A DNA stretch of 64,000 nucleotides from Purshia tridentata (taxonomy: Eukaryota; Streptophyta; Magnoliopsida; Rosales; Rosaceae), in assembly GCA_003254885.1 (NCBI GenBank), contig QANT01000506.1:1-64000 (forward strand), in the 5' to 3' direction. Both the position numbers and the translations under genes were made by a program. This document shows positions 35,545 through 48,341 of the stretch, piece by piece (position 1 is the first letter of the stretch; every line of letters begins with the position of its first letter). The notes beneath the pieces are model-generated. The model did no database searches, was not told the DNA's origin, and saw only the letters and a list, made by a program, of their open reading frames with translations.

Positions 35545-37170
35545 ATGGGTTTGACAAAGGACGAGAGATTGAAGAGGGTGTTGAGGGGTGTGAAGACTGT
35601 CTTCTTCTTGATAACCATGTTGATTTCGCTGCTTCTGTTTTCGGCTCCGGTTCTTCTGGTTATCGCCGATACGCTTCTCCCTTCGGCTCTTCTTTCCGCT
35701 TCTCTTTCGCCTTCTCCTTCTTCCCCTTCTCCTTTCTTTTGGGAAACTCTCTCTTCCCATTTCACCAACTACGATTTTCGGTACTCAATTGTTGATATTC
35801 CTCTCATTTCGATTGTGAGATCCGCCGTCATCATTTGTAAGTGTTCTGTACATTCTTTGAATTCCTCACTACAAAACTCTGTTTTCTAAAAACAAGCAAC
35901 ATGTTTTGCCCAACTAATCTGGATTAGTAGCACGGATTGTGATTAATGAAAATGAATTGGATTGTTGGTGTGTAGGTGTTTATAGCTTCTGTGATGGGCC
36001 AAGGCTTTCGCGAGGCCCATATCTGGGGATCACGACCATGTGTTCTGTGCTGTCCCTGGTGTTTGTTTCGTTGAAGGCTTCGTATGTGTTTGGTGCTTCG
36101 GGTATGGAGCAAGAAGGGTATGTAAGAGCCTCCGAAATAGCTCTGTTCATCTGCTCGCTGGTTTTGGCTATTGGCCATATTGTTGTCGCATATAGAACGA
36201 GTTGCAGAGAAAGAAGGAAGCTCTGGGTTTACAGAATTGACATCGAAGCTGTAAGTCCTTGTTCTTATTTTCTCAGATGAAATCGTTTAATTTGAGGTCT
36301 TAGTTGCCACTCTAATTACAAGACGTCAGAGATTTAAATTAAAAGGAAAATTCTGTGAAAATGTTGATAGGAAAAACTGACCCTAAAATTATATATATTT
36401 TACAGGTGTCATTCTAATCTCCTTTTCTGGCATAAAAAAAAAAAAAGAAAGTCTCAAAACTTGTAATTATTCTCAAATAAAAGGGTGTTGAGAAATTCCG
36501 AATCGGACATGTAAGCCTTACGCTACAAGATAAATAGATTAGACATTTCTATTTATTGCTAATTAAAGTTGAGTTTAATAGTCTAATTTTAACAAAGTCT
36601 TCAAACCACTCCCACCAAACTTTAATTAAATTTTGTGCAAGTTGATTGTTTAATTGCTGATAGTGAAAGGCTTTGAATTTCAAATTGCTGATGTTCTCGA
36701 AGGTCAACATTTAAAATTTAACGGCCGAGTCAAAATTCAAAACGTTTAAGATGCCTTCAATTGTCACCATATATTGCTCTGCCTTTTATCCCTGCATTGT
36801 TCTTGACTTCATGTTTTTGTTAATTGTGAAAATATCAGAGTCCTATATTCGAGGAGTCTGTGATGGGCAGCAGCTTGCTTTTATATTTGGGTTTTTGACC
36901 ACATGCCATTTGCAGCAACTCTGCCCCTATTTTGTCAATATCAGAATAAACAACTTTCTCTCATGAGAATCTTCACAGATTCGTGTGCATTCATATGTTA
37001 CTATTGCTAAACCCCCCAATGCCTAGTTTATAATTTAATTAACTACAAAAACCCAAAAGTTTCATGGTTTCTCAAATGTTAATGTGAAAATGGCCTGCCT
37101 GCAGGTTTCAGCTTGCAAAAATGGGTTTCCCAGGTATCAGAAGCTTCTTCAAGAGGAAAGAGTTAAGTGA
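35545..37170 (+). CDS. Plant membrane protein of unknown function, 210 aa, 3 exons
   Basis: Exons read 35545-35836, 35976-36250 and 37105-37170, joining in frame to 210 residues. The protein starts MGLTKDERLKRVLRG. A first hydrophobic segment (FFLITMLISLLLFSAPVLLV) is followed by a Ser/Pro-rich lumenal or external loop, then a segment around IPLISIVRSAVIICVYSF. Two more hydrophobic stretches follow, around TTMCSVLSLVFVSLKASYVF and IALFICSLVLAIGHIVVAY. The tail is basic (TSCRERRKLWVYRID) and ends QEERVK. This gives about four predicted membrane spans. I recognise it as a conserved plant-type protein but not as a named family, and I give no function. The open frame extends upstream to 35371, but without an ATG and across the expected transcription start. 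Confidence 0.82.
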
Positions 37171-37835
37171 AAAAGTATTACAAACCATGAGGCTATTTTT
37201 GGTCACTCACAGTCTCAAGGGTACAGCAGGTAATTAACCCTGAGTTTCACTATTACCCATGCGCATGATAGCAAATTACCTTTTATTTCTCTATTGTGCT
37301 CACTGCTCATTAATATGGCTTTTATTTATTATTATTTTTTCTTTTGGTACAGATTGATGAAGATGAATCAGTAGGACTGTAGGCGTATATAGAAGAAGGT
37401 ATTATGTATAGCAACGACTTCAATCTACATGTTGTGAGCTTGTGGTTGTGTATCATTCATTATAGAGGCTACCCATTTGCGGCCCATATCTTAATTTTTT
37501 TACTTTCTATTCATCAAATGTACAGTACAGTTATATTTTGTATAGAAAGGAAAAAGTATTTAACAAAGTAGCCAAAGGCTTCTGTGAACTTTGTGTGTGA
37601 AATTGATGGAACCAATGAGTTCAAATCTGAACGAGTCATTTTCAAACTCTAATATGCACACGCGTATTGGGCTGGACACTCCTAGATAAATGTGGAAGCC
37701 CAAAGGACTTTAGGCCATCATGGCCCATAACTTTCTCAAACATATTTTAACGTATCCAATAGAAAGTGATAGCTTTCTTTTGCAAAATATGTTTGTAAGA
37801 TGTTCGATGTTAGTACCCTAAACGTTATTTCACCT
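37171..37835. other. 3' region of the membrane-protein gene
   Basis: A likely 3' UTR with a further spliced segment follows the stop at 37170: a possible donor near 37229 (AGCAG then GTAATT) and an acceptor-like TACAG near 37352. No coding potential is seen. Confidence 0.35.
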
Positions 37836-37963
37836 CGCTTCTTGATCCCAAGTCCTCACTAGCTCACTCTATCAACATTTGGGGTATCCCTTTCGCTTCT
37901 TGATCCCAAGTCCTCACTAGCTCACTCTATCAACATTAGTTCGATAATTTGGGGTATCCCTTT
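37836..37963. repeat. Tandem duplication, units of 58 and 70 bp
   Basis: A unit starting CGCTTCTTGATCCCAAGTCC and ending GGGGTATCCCTTT is present at 37836-37893 and again at 37894-37963. The copies are otherwise nearly identical. The second has 12 extra bases (AGTTCGATAATT). Confidence 0.8.
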
Positions 37964-38015
37964 CATTATTTTAAGGTCACTTTCACTCACCTATCATGTA
38001 CTTATATATATACTT

Positions 38016-38166
38016 ACAATATCATCTACTAATATTCAGTTATTCGATATTAAACCTTTTTGTACATTGTACACTTTTTTTTCTTATCAACTAATGGAAA
38101 TATACGGGTAAAACTTGTTTTTCACAAAACCGACTTATAACTTTATAAGAAAGGATGCTCGAGATC
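38016..38166 (+). repeat. Left 151-bp direct repeat flanking the copia fragment
   Basis: This starts ACAATATCATCTACTAAT and ends GCTCGAGATC. It matches 40339-40492 with two substitutions and one 3-bp indel. It is single-copy-looking spacer sequence, not an LTR. The retroelement begins at the next base. Confidence 0.85.
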
Positions 38167-39650
38167 ACTATGGATTAAACCAAGCAACTCACTGGACCTT
38201 TCAAGAGACTTAAAACTCTTTCTAGCAAATTTAGATTTAGTACAAACTTCACATTTAAGATTTGTGTCTATATTGAATTTAGGCAATAATCCTAAATTAA
38301 CCATTCTATAAAGAGAACGAAAATTCATATGGCCTAATCTAGCATGCCAAAAATCAGATAACTCAGCAATATAAACAGAAGAAATATTACTATTATTATT
38401 ATTGAAAGAATGTGTTACATTAAGTTTAAATAATCCATCAGCCAAATATCCCTTTCCCACAAACAAACCTCCTTTAGTAAGAACAACCTTATCAAACTCA
38501 AATACAAGTTTGAAGCCCTTATTGCTCAGCAAGGATCCTGACACTAAATTCTTGCGAATGTCAAACACATGTAGGACATCAAGGAGGGTTAGTTCTTTTC
38601 CATAAGTGAACTTTAGAACCACTGTTCCTTTTCCTTCAACAGCAAATGCAGAAGCATTTCCCATGAATAACTGTTTACCACTATTAATCTTTTGGTAGGT
38701 AGAAAATAAATTTCTATCACTACATATGTGGCTAGTGGCTCCAGTATCAATCCACCAATCTTTTGAGTCTGTTATCATATTCGTCTCACTGATAACTGCA
38801 GCCAAATGATCCTCTGTCATATTAGCTTAACTGGTTTTGCCATTGTGGTTTTTTGAATTGGTAGAATTCTGATCCTTTTTGTGGTGACAATCTTGTGCTT
38901 TGTGTCCTGGTTTCCCACACACCCAACAATTGCCTTTAATTCTTTTGGAGTTGTTACCCTTTGGCCCATTGTCAAAATTCTTCCTTTTATTTTTTCGGGA
39001 ATTGAACTTTGATTTAGAAGTTTCTCCTTCAACAATATTGGCTTTGGCTTCAAAATGAGAAGCATCATTCTTCTCATTCTTTCTGTTTTCCTCTTCCACT
39101 CGAAGTTTGAGTGCCAGATCCTCCATTGTCATCTCTTCAGTTAGATGTTTGAGGTATTTCTTGAAATCTTTCCAAGAGGGTGGCAATTTTTCAATTATAG
39201 CCCCTACTTGGTATTTTTCGCAGAGATCCATCTCCTCAACATGTAACTCATGAATTATAATTTGGAGTTCTTCAACTTGGTTGACAACAGGCTTGGAGTC
39301 CACCATCTTGTAGTTCATGAATTTGCCAATGACAAATTTGCTAGAACTTGCCTTTTGAGATTGATTTTTTTTCTCTCAAGAGACTCCCACAGATCCTTTG
39401 CTGTTTTGAATGATGAATAAACATCATACAAGGCATCGTCCAGCCCATTGAGAATATAATTTCTGCAAAGAAATTCACAGTGAGTCCATGCATCAATAGC
39501 ATTCAATGTTTCTTTCGAAATTGGATTCTCAGTTGCCACAGGAGCTTCTCCTTTGACCACATGGGCCAAGTTCAATGTTGTCAAGTAGAACAGCATCTTC
39601 TGCTGCCAATGTTTGAAGCCTACTCCCATAAACTTCTCTGGTTTCTCCAT
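38143..39650 (-). pseudogene. Copia gag-pol fragment, broken
   Basis: The gag begins MEKPEKFMGVGFKHWQQK at 39648-39650, with the copia gag (UBN2-type) region and a CCHC zinc knuckle CWVCGKPGHKAQDC near 38895-38940. A pol segment with the protease-like WWIDTGATSHIC and a GAG-pre-integrase domain (DFWHARLGHMNFRSLYRM, CEVCTKSKFARKSF) follows. A one-base frameshift in an A-rich run near 39365 breaks gag. A stop at about 38827 separates the gag end from pol. The final residues before the stop at 38143 are encoded by the flanking repeat, not by the element. Confidence 0.85.
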
Positions 39651-39681
39651 GATTAGTGAAGTGAAACTTCTGTCTTTAGAT

Positions 39682-40338
39682 TGTTGGAACAATAATCAGA
39701 AATATGGATTTGAAAACAGCAAATTTCAATACTAAATAATAATAAATTTACAACAAAATGATATATATATATATATATATTTAAATTAAGTATAGTGAAA
39801 TACAGACACAAAGAAATACTAACTGATTGCGATTGAGGCTTGCAAATTGCAATGTCCTAAAGACAAAATTTCGCCCCTGCCCTTTGTGCTTGCAGTTCCT
39901 TAGGCGCCCGTCCTCCCAGGATACAACAACCGATAATTCTAAGTTAAAGCACTGCAACTTTGAACTCTAGCGAACCAATTATATATTTGTACTCTCTAAT
40001 GATAGGAGGAGTAGAACTGAAAATGACAAATCTTAAAAATTCTATATCTGGAATGCAGAGCATCATGGGTTTATATAGAACCCAAGAGGTGCTTGCGAAG
40101 GAACATGACTAAACACTTGGCAATGAAACATGCAACTTTTGCATCAGACACGTGCTTGTGAAGAGGCACAACCCAAATGCAATAATATAAGCTTCTTAAG
40201 AAGCCTATAGAATTAATTGGTTACAGACAAAAGTAACTGCAATAGTAATATAACACTGCTCGGTGTTATTAATTTTTCATTCAATTAAGAAATTAAATAT
40301 TATAATAAAATTAATATTATAGCATATAATTTCCAACA
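39682..40338 (-). repeat. 5' LTR of the copia fragment, 657 bp
   Basis: It is bounded by the inverted ends TGTTGGAA (39682-39689) and TTCCAACA (40331-40338), so it starts TG and ends CA on either strand. On the minus strand a TATA box (CTATATAAACCC, near 40068-40079) lies well inside. The gag ATG follows only 31 bases after the LTR end, and I see no tRNA-Met primer site (TGGTATCA) in between. The leader appears lost or the element uses another primer. Confidence 0.65.
39761..39780. repeat. (AT)n microsatellite in LTR
   Basis: Ten AT units within the copia LTR. Confidence 0.85.
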
Positions 40339-40492
40339 ACAATATCATCTACTAATATTCAGTTATTCGATATTAAACCTTTTTGTACATTCTTGTACAC
40401 TTTTTTTTCTTATCAACTAATGGAAATATATGGGTAAAACTTGTTTTTCACAAAACCGACTTATAACTTTATAAGAAAGAATGCTCGAGATC
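40339..40492 (+). repeat. Right 154-bp direct repeat flanking the copia fragment
   Basis: This starts ACAATATCATCTACTAAT, directly after the LTR end, and ends GCTCGAGATC. It is about 97-98% identical to 38016-38166. Confidence 0.85.
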
Positions 40493-40678
40493 TCATATAC
40501 TAGTTCAAGACCTTTTATTTTTCGAAGTGGAATACTGGGTTTTGAATTATAGTTTAGGTTTGTGCTTTATAGATCAATATAAAATAAATTTTGAACGATA
40601 TTAGTTTATAAACCAAAATATAATAAAACATACAGGACATCGACCAATATTTTTTTTGGCTTATAACTTTTTGATATT

Positions 40679-40724
40679 AACATCAACTAATTTCTCAGAC
40701 CAAAAAAAAACATCAACTAATTTC
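40679..40724 (+). mobile_element. Micro-retroposon: 14-bp poly(A) insertion with 16-bp TSD
   Basis: AACATCAACTAATTTC lies at 40679-40694 and identically at 40709-40724. The insert between is TCAGACCAAAAAAA. The A-run abuts the second copy. It lies about 300 bp upstream of the NUP88 start codon. Confidence 0.55.
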
Positions 40725-41000
40725 AATTCTAATATTCGACACTGTTGTCTATGTCGTTTATTGTCGCATAAAAGAATATTTCTAATGCCACGTTTGTTAC
40801 ACGCTTGGACACGAGGTGCGTTGATAAAACGCTAATCGCATCTACATTCTATAAAAGCCCACTGAAAAAAAGACACAAACGACGACGTTCCCGCTGGTCT
40901 TCCCGCAGGGTCGTTTTGTTTCCTGAGACAAAAAACCAGGTTGCAACTTGCAAGAAGAGCTTCAAAGCTCGAGTGCGCGCGAGATAGGGAGACTGATAGA

Positions 41001-44000
41001 ATGAAGTTCAACTTCGACTTGCAGACGATAGCGGAGGAGGAAGGGCGGTCCGCGACACCCAAAGACGAAGTCGAGTGGGTCCTACTGCAGAACCATCCGG
41101 TCTTCACTTCCACCACCACCGACCCGGCTCCGGCCCCCCGAAATCTCTTGGCCTGGGACGGAGCCTCTCGCCTTTACTTCTGGGATTCCCACAAATGCTG
41201 CCTTCACCGGATCTCCGTTCGCCTCGGCGACCCTGACCCCACTTCTGTCCTCGCTGCTTCGCCCTCTAAGGTCACCATTCACCACTCTTCCCTTCACTTA
41301 TTTCAAATTTGTTTGTCTCTGTTTGGTTGCTGAGAAATTGAAAGAAAAGAAAGCTTTGAGCGGTGAATTGTTAGCAATGCCTGTACTTAACTGAGCTTAG
41401 TAAATAGGACAGTTACCTACCTAGCTTAGTTTAGATGATAAACTTTTTATGTGTTCTTTCTATGCTCATGCACTACAACATGAACTCTTAGGCCTTAGTC
41501 TGCATACCTCATTTTTTAAAATCTTAAGAATGGACCGTATTTTTCGATTACTTGTCTAATTGTAAGGTTTTGCATAGTTAGTTTGCGATTATGGGTACCA
41601 AAAGTGATGGATACTTCAAATTATGTCTTGTTAGCTTTAACTGTATAGCTGATAATGCCGGTTATTCGATAGGTGCTGCAAGCGGATGTAAAGGTCATTT
41701 TTGTGGTTCACAAAATCTCCATCAACAGGAATGGATCAGCAGTACTCCTTTCTAGTTCAGATGGTCTATGCATTATGTATCTTTATGGGCGTACTTCCAC
41801 CAAAGACAATGCCACCATTTGCAGGTATGATCAGAAAATGGCAATAGGGTATGCCTTTTGGTTTCATCTTAAACATGTTGGGTTAGGGTGTCTTTGAAAG
41901 CAACTTGAGTGAGGAATGACTTCTAATTGTGATTGGATTTTACTGTGACGTGTTCATTGAGGCTTATTTTTCTGTGGGAACTCTTTTTCAATTTCTGTAT
42001 TTACAGTTTATAGTAAGGCAAAATATATGATGCCCTCTGTTGTACTTTCTGACAGAATACATTGTAACTTATTTATTTTTCCCCAGAAATTCCTTGATCT
42101 GAATTTTTATTATAGTTTTGGATGATACCTTTGTGCCTTTGTTTATGTCAAATACCTGCTCTGGAAATTCATGTGCTAAGCTTGTCTTCCTGTGGTGGAT
42201 AATGTACTTATGGATAGAGTATCATCTGTTTTATTGGACATTTTGTTGCAATTAGTTTACCTTCTAGGTTTCAAAAATAAAGATTCTGATGTATCCTCTT
42301 TTCGTTTTCCTTTTCTTTTCTCTTATAAAAAAACTTACAGGACTGTTACTGTTGGTTCACAAATCTACTTAAGTGGAAGCAATGTCATACGTATACTGCA
42401 AGTTTCATGGCACCCTAACAGTGACACCCATCTGGGAATTCTTTCTTCTGATTCAGTTTTCAGGTATCAAATTATATTTCATTCATACAATATCAGGATG
42501 GTTTCATGTTGTAAACACAGATACTGGTAGACATGTTTATATTGCAATCTTTTTTTGTGGTCTTCTTGGTTGATATTACATGGAAAATTATGGTATGATA
42601 CAATGTTAAAAACATACTGAACTAATAAATGAGTCAAAACGTTGTAAATGTTATGAGAAGGATTTCAATATAATGCAGTGATAACTGGAAAAGTATGGCA
42701 TGATTTGGATGGAAAAGAATTGACCTGATTTGTTTCATTATTTTTTCTAGGTAAATTAATTAAATTTCAATTGGCAAGGTTTATCTTATAGAGGCATACT
42801 ATATAGCTTGTGATTTTGTTATACATGTTGGAAACATGGTTTCATAATATTTGTTTTCCAAAGTTCATATAAGCTTGTCTTTACTGAAAAAATAGGGCTT
42901 CATATTAGCTTGTATATATGGTTTTCTTATGCATATAAACCTTGTCTCTGAGTTTGATGAATTTAATTCTGACTTTAATAAATTATTGTGTTTTGAACAA
43001 TTAGTGTCCTGTTTAATTTTTTATTTACCTTCACTTTTTTGTAGAATTTTTGATTTGTCTTCCGATCTTATGAAACCAGAGCAAGAGTATTACCTACAGC
43101 CTGTGCAACCAGGTAGATCCAGGAATGCCACATCAATTTGCCCCGTTGACTTTTCATTTGGTGGTGACCACTTGTGGGACTGGTTTAGTGTAAGTTCTTC
43201 AGAAATTTGTAGTTCTATTTGCCTCGATATGCTCTTATATGCATGGTTTTTTCTTGTTCAACCACTGATGCTGAAATTTATGTGAGACTCTCACTACCAC
43301 TTATTGTGTTAATCATAGCGTTCATTTTTGTTCAGCTGTAATATGCATATTCTTGAAATAGATTGCGATGCTTTTGTTCATGTTTTGGCTCTGCTGATAC
43401 CTTTTGAGACATGGCAATCTTTTTCTTGACTTAAATAGATGTTGCCTTTCGCTATCAATTTTTCATGGAGATGTTGATTATTCTATTATGATTGCCCATA
43501 GCTTATCTTTGTTTTATAATAAAATTTGTGCTGCCCGTTCATCTTCCATTATATATCTATGTTCATTCTGATTAGGCAAATTGAATTTGTATTTTCACCC
43601 ACCATAACCGTTTCATCATTTACTTATTCATATGTTATTGTACAGGTTTTCATTTTGTTCAGTGATGGTTCTGTGTACATCCTTTGTCCTATTATTCCAT
43701 TTGGAAGGTAATTTATTCTTCATGTCCTGCCCTTTTGTATTAAATTTTGAAATGTTTAAGGCTTGTGGTTTTCTCCCTAGAACATTTTAGTTGAACTAAT
43801 GTTGTATATGCTTTGATATTATATGACCGAATGTTCCTCTCTCTAAATATGTGCCTCTGTCATATATAAGGCTGTATGTTTACATCAGGCTTCCCATTTA
43901 CATGCTAACTGATCTTTATAATGGATGATGAGTATAATTAATTGTTTTATATTGAATCAGTGTCTACAAATGGGAATCCATAGTAGAGATATACAATGAT

Positions 44001-46724
44001 GCTCAGACATTTGGCCTGAAGTCGGCCAACTCAGTGGCTGTTAGAAATTCGAATTTAGCTATTTCTTGGTTGGAAGAAACATTTCCAGGGATTTCAGACC
44101 AAGCAACAGGAGCAGACCTATCTGTGATAAGAGCTCATCCTTATGCTTTATTTGATGCATCACTCTCATTGCAGGTATCTATATTCTCTTATCTAGGCAT
44201 GCAGCATGTGGTAGTTACTCATGCTCTATGGATGCTCCTCAGTAAGTAAATTATCAATGTCAAACAGTGCATGATATAGGTTTGATTAACAATATGGGTT
44301 TGACATCTACCCATTGAGCATGATCCAAAAAATTTTTGATGATAAAAATGAATCACATACAAAATGATGTACTGTTGTTATTGTTTGATCTTCAATTATG
44401 GTTTGGGCCCTACTCAAGTCTCATATTGTGGGCCATAGGGTGTTTTGAGTTGGCAATTTAATTTTCAAAATTTGGTTGTGTTTATTGTAATCTGTAGAAG
44501 TTTACAGTATCATCTACATTATAATGTACTAGGGGCCTCTGAGGAAAGTATGTTGTGGTGATAATGAAGATTTAGCCTTACGGGGTGCTGAATGTGAAGG
44601 TAGAGCAGTCAGTTTTCTTTATAATTTAGTCAGCAAAGACTCAATTTTGGTGACTGCCTGGAGTGGTGGGCAATTGCAAATAGATGCCCTGGCTGATGAA
44701 ATCCAACCGGTCTGGAACGTTGGCAGCCCACCTCACCTTCGTGTTGATTCCCGTGACCAGATTCTTGGTCTTGCAATGATCTGTGAGTCAACCCCAGGTA
44801 AGCTTTCATCTGTGAAGCTTGATCAACCACTTGATAGTACTCTTTGGTTGGGGCATTCTCCCCCTCTGTTGAGGCTGGCTATTGTGGATCTGGCTTTGCC
44901 AAGGAAAACAGAAAGTGGTTCTCTTATTATGATGTTTATTGATCCCCTCATGCCAGAAAGAATATACACCCTTCATGGTGGAGGGATAGATTCAATAGTG
45001 TTGCATTATCTCCCATTTACAAGTCAGTCCAGTGGCAAGAATGAGACCATGAGAACTCCTTCTGTGCATCCTGTTCTAAGTACATGCCAGGGAGAAATTT
45101 CCTCGCAGTCTCCACTTTCTGGTTTTGTGTCATTATCAGATTCATTTGGGTATTCATGGATTGTGGGGGTCACTGTTACTCGGGAATGTATTGTGCTGGA
45201 AATGAAGACTTGGAACCTGCTGCTTCCTCTTCACGTTGATATGGAGAGTAAAAACATTCACCTGGAAGAACCGGAAGAGAAGGATATACCAGATATCTTA
45301 AGCAAAGAACTCCTGAGTGGACCTAAGGTGGGGTTTCTTCCTCAGTTCTCACCAAATTTGCATTCTGTTACTGCCGATTCTATTGATGGTCGATCAATGC
45401 TTCATCAGTACTTCAAGCTTTTTCATGAAAATTATGTGGAGTATGCACATAAGGTAAGAATGTACCAAGCCACTTTTACCTGTTCAAACCTTTATTTTGT
45501 GTACACCATAAGCTATTTTACTTATTTGTTTCTCTCTCTCATGCACAAGAAAGACAGTTTATTTTTGTTGTGTTTAGATAGTTTTTGTTCATTTCACAAG
45601 TTTTTTAAAAGTTGCATGGAGCCACGACAATTTTCGTTCTTCTGAAAAGGAAAAATTTAAGCTAAGAGTCTGGTAGCTTGGTTAATTAAAAAATAATCAC
45701 TGGTAGCAAATTAATGATCCATCTTTCTGAAAAGAAGATGGCATAACACAACAGATACTATTGCATTTGTAATTGTGGTTGATGCATGAGAAGAACCATT
45801 TTACAGTGTTTGAGATGTCATTGAGCGTTGCAGTTCCATCATTTAAGGATCCAATTTTCGGGGTTGTCATCAGACTCTCTACCACTGTCATGAAATTTAT
45901 TAAATCAGGCTAGTTTAATAAATTTTACCTTGCAATAGTTTGATTTGGCAAGAAATTGATTTGGGCAATATTCCTATGCTGTTTTGGATTAGTAATGATA
46001 TTTTCCTGATTTTGTGATTTTTTCCAATGTTCTAGGTTTACTTTGAACTCAAGCATCATGGACCTCGCTTGAAGAGGATAATTGATGACCAGCATGCTCG
46101 TTTAGGTGATGCACAACAGAAGCTTTTGAAAGTTGAGGAGAAACAATCAAAATTGGAGGACAGGATTGATTGTGCAATGCAGCTGCACAATCGTCTGGAA
46201 GAGCGATTGAAACGCTTGCAGAACTTGCCTGGGGATCATAAAAAACCACTGTCCAGAGCTGAGCGAGAATTCAAGTCTGAGCTTGGTAATTATGCCCTCC
46301 TATTTCTTATATAGTGTTTTTTTTTTTTTTTTTTTTTATTTTACTGGTCCCCCAAATTGTCATAATACAGCCTATAGTTTTAATTTCTTTATGTGATGGT
46401 TTCATATCTTGTATGGCCGGAACTACTACTTTTAACATACATTTCTGTGGCTAAGCAGACCACTTTTCTGGAGTTGAGTTGGACGCATTGCATTCTTCCA
46501 TTGATGCCTTAAGTGCAAGGATGAGAAGGCACACACAGTCGCCAAAGGGCAATGTATCAAACCAAAAAAGGATGATATCAAGGAGGAAAGATCATGAGCA
46601 AGATTCTCAAATCTCTCAGCTGAAATCCTCACTTGAGAAACTTTCTCTGGTCAATAGTGAGAATTCGAAAAAGGTTAAGCTTGTTGAATCTGCATTAAGA
46701 AGTCAGGAAAGCAGCAGTTTCTGA
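41001..46724 (+). CDS. NUP88: Nuclear pore protein NUP88/MOS7, 9 exons
   Basis: Nucleoporin of the cytoplasmic face. The Arabidopsis homologue MOS7 retains defence regulators in the nucleus and is needed for innate immunity. Exons read 41001-41270, 41673-41824, 42341-42463, 43045-43189, 43646-43707, 43961-44174, 44533-45453, 46036-46285 and 46459-46724, giving 800 residues in frame. The N-terminal two thirds are a beta-propeller-like region (for example ISINRNGSAVLLSSSDG, ILQVSWHPNSDTHLGILSSD, VFILFSDGSVYILCPI, LVTAWSGGQLQIDAL). From residue about 640 the protein is coiled coil (KRIIDDQHARLGDAQQKLLK, LHNRLEERLKRLQ, ISQLKSSLEKLSLV). The ATG at 41001 gives MKFNFDL. The frame upstream lacks an earlier ATG. 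Length and layout match the plant family. Confidence 0.93.
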
Positions 46725-48341
46725 GACCTAGAATATTCGATTATGTCAGTTTTGAACCCGTGGGCAGGACACATTCTGTCTCTCTACTACGGGTTGACAT
46801 GTTAAATTGTATTGCAAGGCAGATGTGCAAGTTGAGTGGAAGCTTCTACAAATTGAAGCTGGTGCCACCAACAACTGTAGTTATATTCTGGCATGTTAGT
46901 AGTGGCAGATGCTCTGTTTAAGATTGTACTTATTATGTACAAAAGCATTGGTGGTGGGCATAGATCTTTTGACAGTTCTGTGTTGGTGATTTCTTAGGGC
47001 TTGGCCCGGTGGGAGATGCTCTTCATTCTTGAGTTTTATATTGATATGCAAATATGTAGCCGGAAATGATGGTTTTATATTTAGAGTTAAAGAGGAAAAT
47101 GCAGTTTTGGTCCACTTATTTCATAGCTAATTTGGTTTTGGTCTATAATCTTTTTTAAGTTCGTTTTTGATCAACTCACTATCTAACTCGTTCTATATTA
47201 GTCCATTTCGTTTATTTTAGGTGATGTCGTTTATTTGAAAGACAAATATGTAATTTAAAAAAGAAAATTTCAAATTTTGTTATTTTTTTTATGTGAGTTT
47301 TCAAAATCAAGAGAAAAATGATGTTTGATCATTTTAAAAGAGAAGCGTGTTTTTTATTTTTATTTTTTTAAAATAGTCTATCAAACATGTTAGGTTCGAA
47401 AAAAAAATTTGAAAAAGATATCAAACGTCCCTGAATTAGTTATGTTGTTTTGTAGATAATATTAGGAAACTTGAAATTTGAAATAGTCTAAACCTATAAA
47501 TAAGGGGGGATAATCAGAAGAAAAAAACATTGGAATGTCTCAATTAAGCAAAAGATGGAAAAATCAGAAATCGGAAAACCCTAGAGCTAACTATCGGTAT
47601 GAGATGAGAAAAGAAAAGCTTTTCATTTCTACTATTTGCGTATTCCATATTTCATTTCTACTATTAATTCATCTTTCTCCATAATTTAAACTTGCTGTTA
47701 TAGTCTGTAAAGCAGTTAAGTAGTTGGACTTTGCACACAGTGAAGGAAGTGAATGCTTAATATTTGAGGGGCTCGAGGGGGAACTAAAGTGCCGGCGCTT
47801 GTCAAATGGATGGTGGAGGATTAAGGTCACCATGGCCAACCTGCCATTGCTATCTATCACTAATTCACTTCATTTCCAATTACATAGTACACTTTTGCCA
47901 GTTTCATGCATATATAAAAGTGTTGTGTTTGGGGGGAGAGTTAGTAACCCTTTTTAATAATCAAGCATTTAAGTTATAATTAGGATGACAATATGAATTA
48001 GGCTAAATAGCTGCAAAATCTACAATAACCCAACCCTCCATCCCATGTTAGGAACTTGGAAGGGAAAAGAAATGACAGAGAAGATAACCTCCCAAGTCCT
48101 ACATTGACTAAAAAGATGCTCTTAAACTTAGTTCCTATGGATGCTCAACATGTTTCTTTTAACAAATTAATTGATTTACATATACTAATTAATCTATTTA
48201 CTAATTAATTAGTACAGTTTCATTGGGTTGGAGATAAAAGGGTTATTACAGCTCCATCTTCAACATTAATTTCCTTAATCATTTGCCCTCCTCCTCCCTC
48301 CTCCTCCCTCCTTCTCCTCCAGTCCTTCTGTGAGTTTGGTG
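46725..48341. other. Convergent 3' region between NUP88 and CPD
   Basis: The first 350 bp are probably the NUP88 3' UTR, and the stretch just below 48341 is the CPD 3' UTR. The block around 47090-47220 (words such as TTTTGGTCCACTTA and TTTGGTTTTGGTCTA) resembles the ends of dispersed plant repeats, but no element borders could be set. No gene is recognised. Confidence 0.4.

Larger units (their letters stand above)
38167..40338 (-). mobile_element. Truncated Ty1/copia LTR retrotransposon
   Basis: A 2172-bp minus-strand element with its 5' LTR at 39682-40338, followed by gag and the start of pol. It stops abruptly inside pol at 38167. Protease is only partly readable, integrase is cut near its start, and reverse transcriptase, RNase H and the 3' LTR are missing. 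The gag frame is broken. It cannot move by itself. It sits exactly between two 151/154-bp direct copies of local sequence rather than a 5-bp target duplication. Confidence 0.88.
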
